Assembly: GCF_029360585.1 (NCBI RefSeq)
Contig: NZ_JAQZSJ010000014.1
Span: forward strand, 62,001 to 126,000
Length of the DNA: 64,000 nucleotides
Source: Cohnella caldifontis
Lineage (GTDB): Bacteria > Bacillota > Bacilli > Paenibacillales > Paenibacillaceae
Direction: 5' to 3'
Part shown: piece after piece, positions 27,774-35,835 of the stretch
How positions within the stretch are numbered: the first letter of the stretch is position 1
Layout of the letters: each line of letters begins with the position of its first letter
Translations under genes and position numbers: made by a program
The notes under the pieces: model-generated
Told to the model about the DNA's origin: nothing
Seen by the model: only the letters and a program-made list of their open reading frames with translations
Database searches by the model: none

Positions 27774-27783
27774 CCTGCGTCGC

Positions 27784-28653
27784 CTAGGTCGCTTGGAACG
27801 CGGCCGTAAAATGACGCAAGAAGCGTTTCCCCTCTTGGGCGGAACGCGCGGCCAGCATGACGATCCGCTGCTCCGGGAAATCCGCCAGCGGAATCGCCTG
27901 AAGGCGGGGATCGGCCAGCTGCCCGGCGGAACGAAGAGGCAGCACGGCCATCCCGGCGCCCGCGGCGACATAGTCTGGGATCGATTCCCCGAAGCCGATC
28001 TCCTTGCTGACGGCGATTTCGAGCCCGTCCCGGGCCAGCGTTCTCTCCACCGCTTTGCGGATCGTGCAGCCTTCGGGATAGACGACCAGCGGCTGCTTCA
28101 TCCAATCCCGCGGCGCCGGACCTTTCCCCCGCGCGCCTTCTTGCCCGGCAGGCGCCAGCAGATGGTACGTTTCCCGAACCAGCTCCCGGGACCATAACGA
28201 GGGAGAGACGGCGGAACGTTCCACCAGGGCGGCATCGATTTTTTTCCCGAGCAGCAATTCGGCGACCTCCGCCGAAGTGTGCCGCACTTCCACGTCCACC
28301 CGGTAACCGGCATCCTGTAAACGCAGGTAAAGCTTCGGAACATAACGTTGGGATAGGCTCGGGATCGTCCCGATCGTCAGCGCGTTCCGGTTCCCCTGAA
28401 GCGATTCGAGCGCTTGGCGCATCTCTTCGTGGGCGTTTACGATCGGCTCCAACCTGCCGGCCAGCAAGCTGCCTTCGGGAGTCAGCTCGACTCCCGCGGT
28501 CGTCCGGTTGAACAACGTTGCGCCGTAATACGCCTCCAGCGCCCGGATCTGTTTGCCGAGCGCAGGCGGCGTCAGCCCCAGCTTCGCGCTGGCTTTGGCC
28601 ATGCTCCCCGAACGCGCCGTCTCCAGGAATCCCCGCCAATAATCCAAATTCAC
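27784..28653 (-). CDS. LysR-family transcriptional regulator
   Basis: About 289 residues with a LysR winged helix-turn-helix near the N-terminus (SMAKASAKLGLTPPALGKQIRALE) and an effector-binding domain after residue 90. The start is uncertain. GTG at 28653 has GGGGG seven bases upstream and gives the normal LysR N-terminus; ATG at 28659 is two codons earlier; a stronger ribosome site precedes an ATG at 28710 that would add 19 residues. It is convergent with the F420-like reductase gene and begins 70-odd bases after the amidohydrolase gene on the same strand. Confidence 0.85.
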   Translation of the reverse strand: MNLDYWRGFLETARSGSMAKASAKLGLTPPALGKQIRALEAYYGATLFNRTTAGVELTPEGSLLAGRLEPIVNAHEEMRQALESLQGNRNALTIGTIPSLSQRYVPKLYLRLQDAGYRVDVEVRHTSAEVAELLLGKKIDAALVERSAVSPSLWSRELVRETYHLLAPAGQEGARGKGPAPRDWMKQPLVVYPEGCTIRKAVERTLARDGLEIAVSKEIGFGESIPDYVAAGAGMAVLPLRSAGQLADPRLQAIPLADFPEQRIVMLAARSAQEGKRFLRHFTAAFQAT

Positions 28654-28724
28654 GTCCATCCCCCGTTTTGCCGCGATGTAAAAAAACCGCATGACGGTCA
28701 TCGCCGCCATACGGCCTTCCCCCT

Positions 28725-30734
28725 TTACTTCGGATCCAGCGTGTACCCGCCGGCGGTCTTCGTCAGCTTCCATCCCAGCTGCGCCAGGGTATCGAGCGAA
28801 ACATAGGCGCGGTCCCCGACCGACAGCAGTTCGGACTGTCCGCCGTCCCATTTCAGCAAATAACCCCGCTCCAGCATCAACTCTCCGACCTTCGGCGCGG
28901 GAACGTTCGCCTTCTCCGCGGTTGCGCCGGTCTGAAGCGCATACGCATGCGCGACCTTGTCCCACTGATAGGAATAGCCGTGCGCTTTCAGCGCTTCCAG
29001 ATCCACGTACAGCGCGTCGCGATAGGCCAGAAGCGGCATAGACGTCCCTTCCCAGGTCAAGTTGGACTGGCTTTTCGCCACGCGGAGGAATTCGCTCTTG
29101 ATCGGCTGTCCGACCCGCACGTTCTTGTGCAGTCCTTGCCCGTCCAGCGCCGTCTGACCGCCGACGAGCACGTACTTGATCCCCGCGGACAGCAGGTTCG
29201 GCTTCTCCACGGTCGACATGTCCTTGATCGTGTCGTAGTCGAACACGACGATGTCGGCGTCCATGCCTTTGGCGATCCGCCCTTTCTTCTTCAGCGCCGG
29301 CGTTTGCTTCTCCAGCCGCTGGGCGGGCATGAGCGACATTTTGTCGATCGCGTCCATCAGCGAAATCACTTGCTGGTCGCGAACGTACATGCCGATCGTC
29401 CGGGCGAACGTGCCGGAAGCCCGCGGGTGGTTGTTGAATCCGGGCTCCAGGATGGCGTCGCTGCCGATCATGACGTACGGGGCTTTCAGCGAATCGACGA
29501 CGTCTTGCTTCGGAATGGCGTAAGCGACCGCCAGTTTGCCTTGCTTCTGGTATTGCTTGAATGTCTCGGCCGTCAGGCGCTCGTTCGTTCCCGCGATTTG
29601 CAGATCTTTATAGGTAATCCGAAAACGCTGCTGCCAACCGGTATCGAAACGGGCCGAATTGAGATACGTTCCCCAATAGTCGTACGGATAGATGCAAGAG
29701 GTGACATCCAACCCTTCGGCGCGCGCGTCGTCGATCATGCCGAGCGATTGCACCATGGAGAACGTTCCGCCCGTGCTGTTGATATGGTCGATATGTACGG
29801 CCGCGCCGGAAGCACGGGCGTAGCCGACGATTTCATTGATCGTGTCGAAGTTGGTGCCCGGCTCTTCCATATCCGAATACCTGCCGTGGAAATAGACCGG
29901 CACGTTGTATTTCTGGGCCAGCTCCATGAGCGGCAAAATTTCCTTGTCGCCTATACCCGGCACGTACTCCAAGCTGAACGAGATGCCAAGCGCCCCATTA
30001 TTCAGCGCCTTCTCGGCCTGGGTCACGAGCTTGGCCGTCTGATCCGGCGAGGCGGTGGCATAGCGGCTGAGCTTGAACTGATTGCGGGCCTGCGTGTAGA
30101 AGAACGAGGCGCCGAAGTTTACCGGCGGCCGGTTCTTCACGTAATAAGGGTACCACTTCTCCGGCGTGGAAGTGCCGCCGTGCATCGCGATGTTGGTCGT
30201 GACGCCGTCCGCGATCTTGTTCCACACCCCGAGCGGATTCGGGTCGTACGACAGATTGTCGATGAAGCCCGGAGAGACGACCAATCCCGTCGCGTCGATG
30301 ACCTTCTTGCCCTTCACCGGCTTGTCCGTGACGAGGGCGATCGTGCCGCCCTGGATGGCCACGTTCAGGCCCGTGCGGTCCAGCTTCGTCTCCGGATTGA
30401 TGACGCGGCCGCCCTGGATCACCACGTCGTACGTGGCGGCAAGTTCCGCCGCGGTCGGCTGGTCGATCCCGGTTGCCTGGTCCGCGTCCGGGGAAGGGGA
30501 AGGCGGCAAGGATGCCCCTTCTCCTTCCATGGTTGGAGAAGGCTTGTCCGATTGGCCCGGAGCGGACGAACCGGCCGCCGTGCCCGTCGAGGAAGCGGAC
30601 GGCGGACTCGCTTCCTTGCCGTCGCCGAACAACGTTGTCCCCGCCCATACGCCGACGGCAGCCAGCATCAGCACGAACAGAATGATAAACGGGTAAAGCT
30701 TCGTTTTTCTCGCGCGGTTTCGGTAGGTCGTCAT
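28725..30734 (-). CDS. membrane-anchored amidohydrolase (D-aminoacylase-like) with C-terminal stalk
   Basis: A 669-residue protein: basic N-terminus, one signal/anchor helix (about 13-35), a Ser/Pro-rich linker (about 38-95), an amidohydrolase domain related to N-acyl-D-amino-acid deacylases (about 100-550), and a C-terminal region (about 560-669) with two short repeats resembling the copper-amine-oxidase N-terminal-like wall domain. The normal metal motif HxH after GFID is absent: residues 158-162 read IDNLS. Other likely ligand positions remain (His283, His314/317, Asp426, His436). The enzyme probably acts outside the membrane. Whether it is catalytic, and on which acyl-amino acid, is unclear. 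Confidence 0.8.
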   Translation of the reverse strand: MTTYRNRARKTKLYPFIILFVLMLAAVGVWAGTTLFGDGKEASPPSASSTGTAAGSSAPGQSDKPSPTMEGEGASLPPSPSPDADQATGIDQPTAAELAATYDVVIQGGRVINPETKLDRTGLNVAIQGGTIALVTDKPVKGKKVIDATGLVVSPGFIDNLSYDPNPLGVWNKIADGVTTNIAMHGGTSTPEKWYPYYVKNRPPVNFGASFFYTQARNQFKLSRYATASPDQTAKLVTQAEKALNNGALGISFSLEYVPGIGDKEILPLMELAQKYNVPVYFHGRYSDMEEPGTNFDTINEIVGYARASGAAVHIDHINSTGGTFSMVQSLGMIDDARAEGLDVTSCIYPYDYWGTYLNSARFDTGWQQRFRITYKDLQIAGTNERLTAETFKQYQKQGKLAVAYAIPKQDVVDSLKAPYVMIGSDAILEPGFNNHPRASGTFARTIGMYVRDQQVISLMDAIDKMSLMPAQRLEKQTPALKKKGRIAKGMDADIVVFDYDTIKDMSTVEKPNLLSAGIKYVLVGGQTALDGQGLHKNVRVGQPIKSEFLRVAKSQSNLTWEGTSMPLLAYRDALYVDLEALKAHGYSYQWDKVAHAYALQTGATAEKANVPAPKVGELMLERGYLLKWDGGQSELLSVGDRAYVSLDTLAQLGWKLTKTAGGYTLDPK

Positions 30735-30782
30735 CCGTTCCTCCAGTTGTGAACGATCTCGGGTTTCCGCGCCGGGCGCGGT

Positions 30783-31223
30783 TTAAGCTTCGCGGATCCG
30801 TCTGGCCGCTTCTTTGCCGAGCGGCACCAGCAGCTTCTCGCAATATTCGATGATGTCGCTCCGGCGGACGATGCCGATAAAATGGTTCATGTCGTCCACG
30901 ACGGGAACGAAGTTCTGGGTTTTGGCCAAAGCGATCAAATCGACCATGTCCGCGTCGATGCGGACGGCTCGGTTATTCATCCTGAGCGGCACTTCGGACA
31001 AGGAGACGCGATGCAGTTGGTCGAACGACAGGTCCTGACGGTTTTTCAGGAACCACAGCAAGTCGCCTTCGGTCACGGTGGCGAGGTATTCCCCGGATTC
31101 GCTGAGCACGGGGACGGCGGTGTACCGATGGTGCTCCATCCGCTCCAGGGTCTGCCGAAAGGTCGCGTTGTCCGTCACGCAGACGACTTCCTGCTTCGGC
31201 AGAAGAAAAAATGCGATATTCAT
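30783..31223 (-). CDS. CBS-pair protein, DarB/CbpB-like
   Basis: A 146-residue stand-alone pair of CBS domains (about 10-70 and 78-138) with little else, matching B. subtilis DarB (YkuL)/CbpB in length and layout. In relatives this protein binds c-di-AMP and, when unbound, stimulates (p)ppGpp synthesis and pyruvate carboxylase. The ATG follows a GGAGAGGAAATC-type ribosome site. Its promoter end faces the LCP gene and it is 48 bp upstream of the amidohydrolase. The c-di-AMP role is inferred from family likeness. Confidence 0.75.
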   Translation of the reverse strand: MNIAFFLLPKQEVVCVTDNATFRQTLERMEHHRYTAVPVLSESGEYLATVTEGDLLWFLKNRQDLSFDQLHRVSLSEVPLRMNNRAVRIDADMVDLIALAKTQNFVPVVDDMNHFIGIVRRSDIIEYCEKLLVPLGKEAARRIREA

Positions 31224-31310
31224 GATTTCCTCTCCTTACGTTACGGGCAGCGCCGTGTTTTCCATGTCGGCAGCTTTCACCATTATAGCATGACGCCTCC
31301 CGCCTCACCA

Positions 31311-32336
31311 TCAATCGGCCGTCGGCGTCTTTTCGTCTAACCCCGGAACCGTAAGCCGATCGGACGCGGCATCCGGATCGAGCCAGACGGCGATCGTCTG
31401 CCGCACGGCATTCAAATCCTCTTCATCCGCCACATAGTACCAGAGATTGTCCGGCCCCATCCGTTTGCCTTCGCCATGCAGCGTGTAACTCTGGATGCTG
31501 TGATCCGTCTGCAGGAACTTTTTCGCCAAGTCCGACAAGGCCGATGGCGGGATATCGGTGCGGAAATTTTCCCCGACCACCGTCAGCAGTTCCGGGATCT
31601 TGCTCCATTGCTGCAGCGACGAAGCTTTATGGATAAGCGACTCCAGAAATTGACGGTTCCGCTCCGTCCTCGCCATGTCGCCCCCCGCGTCCTCCCGGTA
31701 CCGGACGAAGTTCAGCGCGTCCTGTCCGGAGTAGACGCTCTGGTTCGCTTTGATCGTGAATTTCTCATGGTCGGCTTCCTTGTTGACGATGTCCTTCGTA
31801 ATCGGCAGCGGGATGCCGCCAAGCAAATCGACCGCCTTCACGAATCCCTGAAAATTGATGGACGCATAGTGGTCGATCCTCGCATCGAGCAGCTTCTGGA
31901 CCGATTCCACCGCCATCTGGGGACCGCCGTAAACGTAAGCGTGGGTGATTTTATCCTGGGCGCCCCGGCCGACGAGTTCGGCATACGTATCCCGGGGGAT
32001 CGACACCATGAGCACATGACCGTCCACAGGCCTGATCACCGTATAAATGAGCGTATCGGAGCGTCCTCTCTCGCTGCCTCTCGCGTCCACGCCCATCAGC
32101 AGCACGCTGAACGGATCTTCCCGCTCCGCGGCAGTCGGTTGGCTGGTCTCCGGCGGACGATTGGGCAGCGGCTCGTAGGATTTCTCCAGCTTCTTCTCGA
32201 CTTGCTTCGATAGAAACGTATCGTATCCCCAAGCCGCCAGCACGCCGCGGTTTGCGTATCCGATTAGTGCGGCGGCGATCAGTAGCGCCGCGGCAGCACC
32301 AATGATGGACAACGTCCGTTTGCGCGGTCGGTTCAT
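31311..32336 (-). CDS. LytR-CpsA-Psr (LCP) family cell-wall glycopolymer ligase
   Basis: A 341-residue membrane protein with a basic N-terminus, one signal-anchor helix (about 9-27) and an extracytoplasmic LCP domain (about 80-310). Family landmarks are VDARGSERGRSDTLIY, SIPRDTYAELVG and the later NFVRYREDAGGDMARTERN with conserved Asp/Arg residues that bind polyprenyl pyrophosphate. It should attach teichoic acid or another wall polymer to peptidoglycan. The ATG at 32336 is chosen because it directly precedes the basic and anchor segments; the ribosome site is weak, and a GTG four codons earlier is possible. Confidence 0.92.
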   Translation of the reverse strand: MNRPRKRTLSIIGAAAALLIAAALIGYANRGVLAAWGYDTFLSKQVEKKLEKSYEPLPNRPPETSQPTAAEREDPFSVLLMGVDARGSERGRSDTLIYTVIRPVDGHVLMVSIPRDTYAELVGRGAQDKITHAYVYGGPQMAVESVQKLLDARIDHYASINFQGFVKAVDLLGGIPLPITKDIVNKEADHEKFTIKANQSVYSGQDALNFVRYREDAGGDMARTERNRQFLESLIHKASSLQQWSKIPELLTVVGENFRTDIPPSALSDLAKKFLQTDHSIQSYTLHGEGKRMGPDNLWYYVADEEDLNAVRQTIAVWLDPDAASDRLTVPGLDEKTPTAD

Positions 32337-32440
32337 GGCAGGCTTCACTCGCTTTCGTATATACTTCCGTCCTGACCGTTCGGGGACGGACGTGAAATAT
32401 ACGATGCGGAAACCCGGATAGTTGCTTCTCGCGAACGAAT

Positions 32441-32479
32441 GCAAAAAAGCCTCTAATTGATTCGCTCAATTAGAGGCTT
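32441..32479 (-). terminator. intrinsic terminator of rpsF-ssb-rpsR
   Basis: A 13-bp perfect stem (AAGCCTCTAATTG at 32447-32459 with its complement at 32467-32479) is followed on the minus strand by a T6 run, 25 bp after the rpsR stop. Confidence 0.92.
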
Positions 32480-32502
32480 TTCTCTGGATCGGTCTGTTCC
32501 GA

Positions 32503-32826
32503 TTACTCGGTCGTGTACGGCAGCAGCGCCATTTGGCGCGAGCGCTTGATGGCGACCGTCAGCATGCGCTGATACTTCGCTTTCGTGCCCGTCACGCGGC
32601 GAGGCAGGATTTTGCCGCGCTCGCTGATGAACTTGCGAAGCAGTTCGGTGTCTTTGTAATCGATATGCTGGATTTTATTCACGGTGAAATAGCACACTTT
32701 GCGGCGCTTGTTGCGTCCGCGGCGGAATTTGCGGGGCTCGCGTTGCTGCCCGTCTCCACCGCCCTCGCGAGGTCCGCGAGGTCCGCGTTCTTCACGCGCG
32801 GCCGGTGCTGCTTGTTGTTCGCTCAT
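32503..32826 (-). CDS. rpsR: 30S ribosomal protein S18
   Basis: A 107-residue S18. The conserved core [17 protein letters not shown] ... [20 protein letters not shown] is complete. The N-terminus carries about 35 extra Gly/Arg/Glu-rich residues compared with the usual 75-80-residue protein, a common variable feature in Paenibacillaceae. It is the last gene of rpsF-ssb-rpsR, 20 bp after ssb, and forms a heterodimer with S6 on the 30S platform. Confidence 0.97.
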   Translation of the reverse strand: MSEQQAAPAAREERGPRGPREGGGDGQQREPRKFRRGRNKRRKVCYFTVNKIQHIDYKDTELLRKFISERGKILPRRVTGTKAKYQRMLTVAIKRSRQMALLPYTTE

Positions 32827-32846
32827 GGATTTTCAATCCTTTCCGT

Positions 32847-33335
32847 TCAGAATGGCAAATCATCGTCCGATATGTCAATCGGCTTGCCGTCATCGGCAAA
32901 GGGGTCCGGATTGCCGCTTCCGCTGCTTCTCGGGCCGGCATTGCGACTTCCGCTTCCGCCATACCCGCCTCCGCCTGCTCCGTATTCCCCGCCGCCGCTT
33001 CCGCCTTCGCGGTTCGGCGATTCCAGGAAACGCACGTTATCGGCGATGACCTCCGTCACATAGACGCGCCGGCCTTCGTTGTTCTCGTAGTTGCGCACTT
33101 GAATGCGCCCTTCTACGGCAGCCAGACGGCCTTTACGAAGGTAGTTGGCGCACGTCTCGGCCAGCTGGCGCCACGTCACGACCGGAATGAAATCGGCTTC
33201 CCGCTCTCCGCCTTGTTCGCGCGAGAACGGCCGGTCCACCGCGAGCGTGAATTGGGCAACAGCAACGCCTGCAGGCGTGTATCGCAGTTCGGGATCTCGG
33301 GTTAAGCGCCCGATGAGTATGACCCGGTTCAACAT
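32847..33335 (-). CDS. ssb: single-stranded DNA-binding protein
   Basis: A 162-residue SSB. The N-terminal OB fold (about 1-105) begins [20 protein letters not shown]; a Gly/Ser/Tyr-rich linker (about 110-148) leads to the acidic tip DDDLPF that recruits replication and repair proteins. It lies between rpsF and rpsR, the standard Firmicute order. Confidence 0.98.
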   Translation of the reverse strand: MLNRVILIGRLTRDPELRYTPAGVAVAQFTLAVDRPFSREQGGEREADFIPVVTWRQLAETCANYLRKGRLAAVEGRIQVRNYENNEGRRVYVTEVIADNVRFLESPNREGGSGGGEYGAGGGGYGGSGSRNAGPRSSGSGNPDPFADDGKPIDISDDDLPF

Positions 33336-33404
33336 GGAAACGTCCCCTCCCCGTTCATGACGACGGTTAAACGGCGGCTGTCCGCCTGGGTCTGTGCGGC
33401 TGGT

Positions 33405-33695
33405 TTACGCGCTGACGACGTCTTTGGTTACCATGTGCCGGATAACCTCGTCCGAGATCTTCAGCACGCGCTCAAGCTCTTCCACGACGTTCGCGGGAGC
33501 TTTGAATTGAACCAACACATACGTTCCTTCGCGGTGCTTGTTGATTTCGTAAGCGAGACGTTTCTTGCCCCATACGTCTTGCTTCACGATCTCTCCGCCG
33601 TTCGCGATGATGCCTTGGAATTTCTCCGTAACGGCTTGAACGGTCTCGGCTTCCACGTCGGGACGGATGATGTACAGCAATTCATAATTGCGCAT
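33405..33695 (-). CDS. rpsF: 30S ribosomal protein S6
   Basis: A 96-residue S6 starting MRNYELLYIIRPDVEAETV, with KKRLAYEINKHREGTYVL in the RNA-binding region. AGGAGGTGAACGGAAG precedes the ATG. It is the first gene of rpsF-ssb-rpsR and has its own promoter. The GC-rich leader (about 100 bases) can fold and might host S6:S18 autoregulation, which is not established here. Confidence 0.98.
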   Translation of the reverse strand: MRNYELLYIIRPDVEAETVQAVTEKFQGIIANGGEIVKQDVWGKKRLAYEINKHREGTYVLVQFKAPANVVEELERVLKISDEVIRHMVTKDVVSA

Positions 33696-33800
33696 CTTCC
33701 GTTCACCTCCTTCTGGTCTATGGCCCCCCGCTTGACATACCGCAGGACGGCGTCCGGCGGCCGAGGAGCAAGGATTTGCATGCAGATCGCATACCTAAAT

Positions 33801-33829
33801 ACTTTAGCATGTTTGGGGGATTAGGTCAA
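33801..33829 (-). promoter_or_regulatory. SigA-type promoter of rpsF
   Basis: On the minus strand TTGACC (33824-33829) and TAAAGT (33801-33806) are 17 bp apart, about 105 bases upstream of the rpsF ATG. Confidence 0.75.
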
Positions 33830-33845
33830 TGGAATGGACCTTCCC

Positions 33846-34781
33846 TTACCCAAACCACGTATTCAACAGGTTGACATCTTCGTCATCCAGTCGCCAGCCG
33901 ACGCCCCCGAGATTTTCCCGCACCTGGGCGCTGGTCTTGGCCCCTGCGATGATGGTCGTGATCCCCGGCTTGGCAGCCAGCCAGTTCAGAGCCGTCTGCG
34001 CCGGGGTCTTGCCGTACTTGTTCGCGACTTCTTTCAGTTTCTCGACTTTCAACAATGCCTGGGCGTATGAGTCAGGAGCAAACAACGGATTCAGCTGCTT
34101 ACGTACGTCGTCCGCCGGAATCGCCGAATCTCTCGTGAATTTGCCGGTCAAGAGCCCTTGCGCGAGCGGGCTGTAAGGAATAAATCCGATACCGTTCGCG
34201 TGCGTGTAGGGCAATTCCGCGTCTTCCACCTTGCGCTGCAGCAGATTATAAGGGGATTGCAGCGATACGACCGGAGCGGTAGCCTGGGCTTGGGCCAGCT
34301 GGCTTACGGAGAAGTTGGATACGCCGATATATCGGATTTTGCCCGCCTTGACGAGATCGTTCAAAGCCCCGATCGTCTCGGCGATTGGCGTGCGATCCTC
34401 TGGATCCGGCCAATGCACTTGGTACAAATCGATATATTCCGTATCGAGCCGCCGCAGGCTTTCTTCGATTTCCCGGAAAATATTGGCTCTCGCTACGTTA
34501 TTCCGGATTCCCGTTTCATCCCAGACCAAGCCGAATTTCGTAGCGAGGAACACCTGGTCGCGCACGGGCTTCAGCACGCGGCCGAGCACCCGTTCGGATT
34601 CTCCGAAGCCATAAACCGGCGCCGTATCGAAGAAGTTTACGCCATTATCGTAGGCTTCCCAAATAGCCCGCTCCAGCTCCCGCTCGTCGGGATCGCCCCA
34701 GCCGGCCTTGCCGGCCGCCCATGCACCGAAGCCGATGACTGACGCATGCAGCTGGCTGCCGCCTAATTTTCTCGTTTCCAT
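33846..34781 (-). CDS. aldo/keto reductase
   Basis: A 311-residue NADPH-dependent aldo/keto reductase of the cytosolic TIM-barrel family. Visible catalytic residues are Asp and Tyr in FFDTAPVYGFGE, Lys in FLATKFG, and His in YQVHWPD; the coenzyme-binding GVSNFS motif is present. It lies 25 bp downstream of the sugar permease gene on the same strand, so it may belong to the importer operon and act on the imported compound. The substrate is unknown. Confidence 0.93.
   Translation of the reverse strand: METRKLGGSQLHASVIGFGAWAAGKAGWGDPDERELERAIWEAYDNGVNFFDTAPVYGFGESERVLGRVLKPVRDQVFLATKFGLVWDETGIRNNVARANIFREIEESLRRLDTEYIDLYQVHWPDPEDRTPIAETIGALNDLVKAGKIRYIGVSNFSVSQLAQAQATAPVVSLQSPYNLLQRKVEDAELPYTHANGIGFIPYSPLAQGLLTGKFTRDSAIPADDVRKQLNPLFAPDSYAQALLKVEKLKEVANKYGKTPAQTALNWLAAKPGITTIIAGAKTSAQVRENLGGVGWRLDDEDVNLLNTWFG
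34468..34481. other. candidate Noc-binding site
   Basis: ATTTCCCGGAAAAT matches 13 of 14 positions of the B. subtilis Noc-binding sequence. It lies inside the aldo/keto reductase gene. Confidence 0.42.
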
Positions 34782-34806
34782 CGGTTTTCCTCCATTCCGT
34801 TGATCT

Positions 34807-35835
34807 TCATGATTTCATTCGAGCGGAATCTTTGCGCAGAAACGAAAACGTCAGCGCCAAAATCAGAATGCCGCCCTTTACGATGTCCTGCGCAAAATAC
34901 GGCACGTTCATCATCGTCAATCCGTTCAGCAACACGCCGATCAGAATCGACCCCAACAGCGTGCCGAGCACGCTCGGCCTCTTCTCCCCGAAAAGCGCAT
35001 AGCCGATATAAGCTGCAGCTACGGAATCCATCAGCAGCGGCGCGCCGGCCGACACTTGTCCCGTGCCGATTCGGCTGGCCAGCACGATGCCGCCTACAGA
35101 GGCAAGCAGCCCGCTCACGACATAGGCGAAGACTCGGTAGCGCTCGACGGGAATGCCAAACAGGTTCGCCGCCTCCGGGTTGCCCCCGACCATATACATC
35201 CGTCGGCCGTACGTCGTATATTCCAGAAAGAGATGCGAAAGCGCCACGAACAACACCATCAGCAACACCGGCATCGGGATGCCGAACCATTCTCCTTGCC
35301 CAATCCATTTAAAGGAAGGGATGAACTTGCCAGTCTGATGGCCGACGGTTGCCGGCATCCCTTCATAGATGGAATAGCCCTTGGAGTATGTCTGTTGAAT
35401 GCCGTTGACCACATACATGACCGCCAGCGTGGCCAGCAAATCCGGCAGCCGCAGCTTCACTGCAAGAAACGCGTTCAGCAAGCCGACCGCCGCTCCGCAC
35501 GACAATGGCACTAACACGGCAACGAACAGTTCCTGACGATGGATGACGAGCGCGGACGCTGCGGCGATCACCGCCAGACTCGTCGTGGAACCGACCGATA
35601 CGTCGAATCCATCCACCACCAGGCTGAACGTGACGCCAAGCGCCAGGAAAGTGACGATGGAAATCGACTTCAGAATGTCGCTTAAGTTCGCATACGTGAA
35701 GAAGTGGTCGTTCGCGATCGAGAAGAAAGCGATCACCACGAGTATCGTGATAACCGCGCCGTAACGATATAACGCTTGTCCTGCTCCCCGTACTCGGAAG
35801 CCCTGTTTGTTCTGCTGCAGTTCAATCGTTTCCAA
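34807..35835 (-). CDS. RbsC-type sugar ABC transporter permease
   Basis: A 342-residue permease with 8-10 predicted helices and the RbsC-family pattern (VVDGFDVSVGSTTSLAVIAA near residue 70; GGIVLASRIGTGQVSAGAPLL in the later cytoplasmic loop). It overlaps the ATPase gene by 14 bp. With its neighbours it forms a CUT2-type importer like that for ribose. The solute cannot be named from sequence. Confidence 0.92.
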   Translation of the reverse strand: METIELQQNKQGFRVRGAGQALYRYGAVITILVVIAFFSIANDHFFTYANLSDILKSISIVTFLALGVTFSLVVDGFDVSVGSTTSLAVIAAASALVIHRQELFVAVLVPLSCGAAVGLLNAFLAVKLRLPDLLATLAVMYVVNGIQQTYSKGYSIYEGMPATVGHQTGKFIPSFKWIGQGEWFGIPMPVLLMVLFVALSHLFLEYTTYGRRMYMVGGNPEAANLFGIPVERYRVFAYVVSGLLASVGGIVLASRIGTGQVSAGAPLLMDSVAAAYIGYALFGEKRPSVLGTLLGSILIGVLLNGLTMMNVPYFAQDIVKGGILILALTFSFLRKDSARMKS

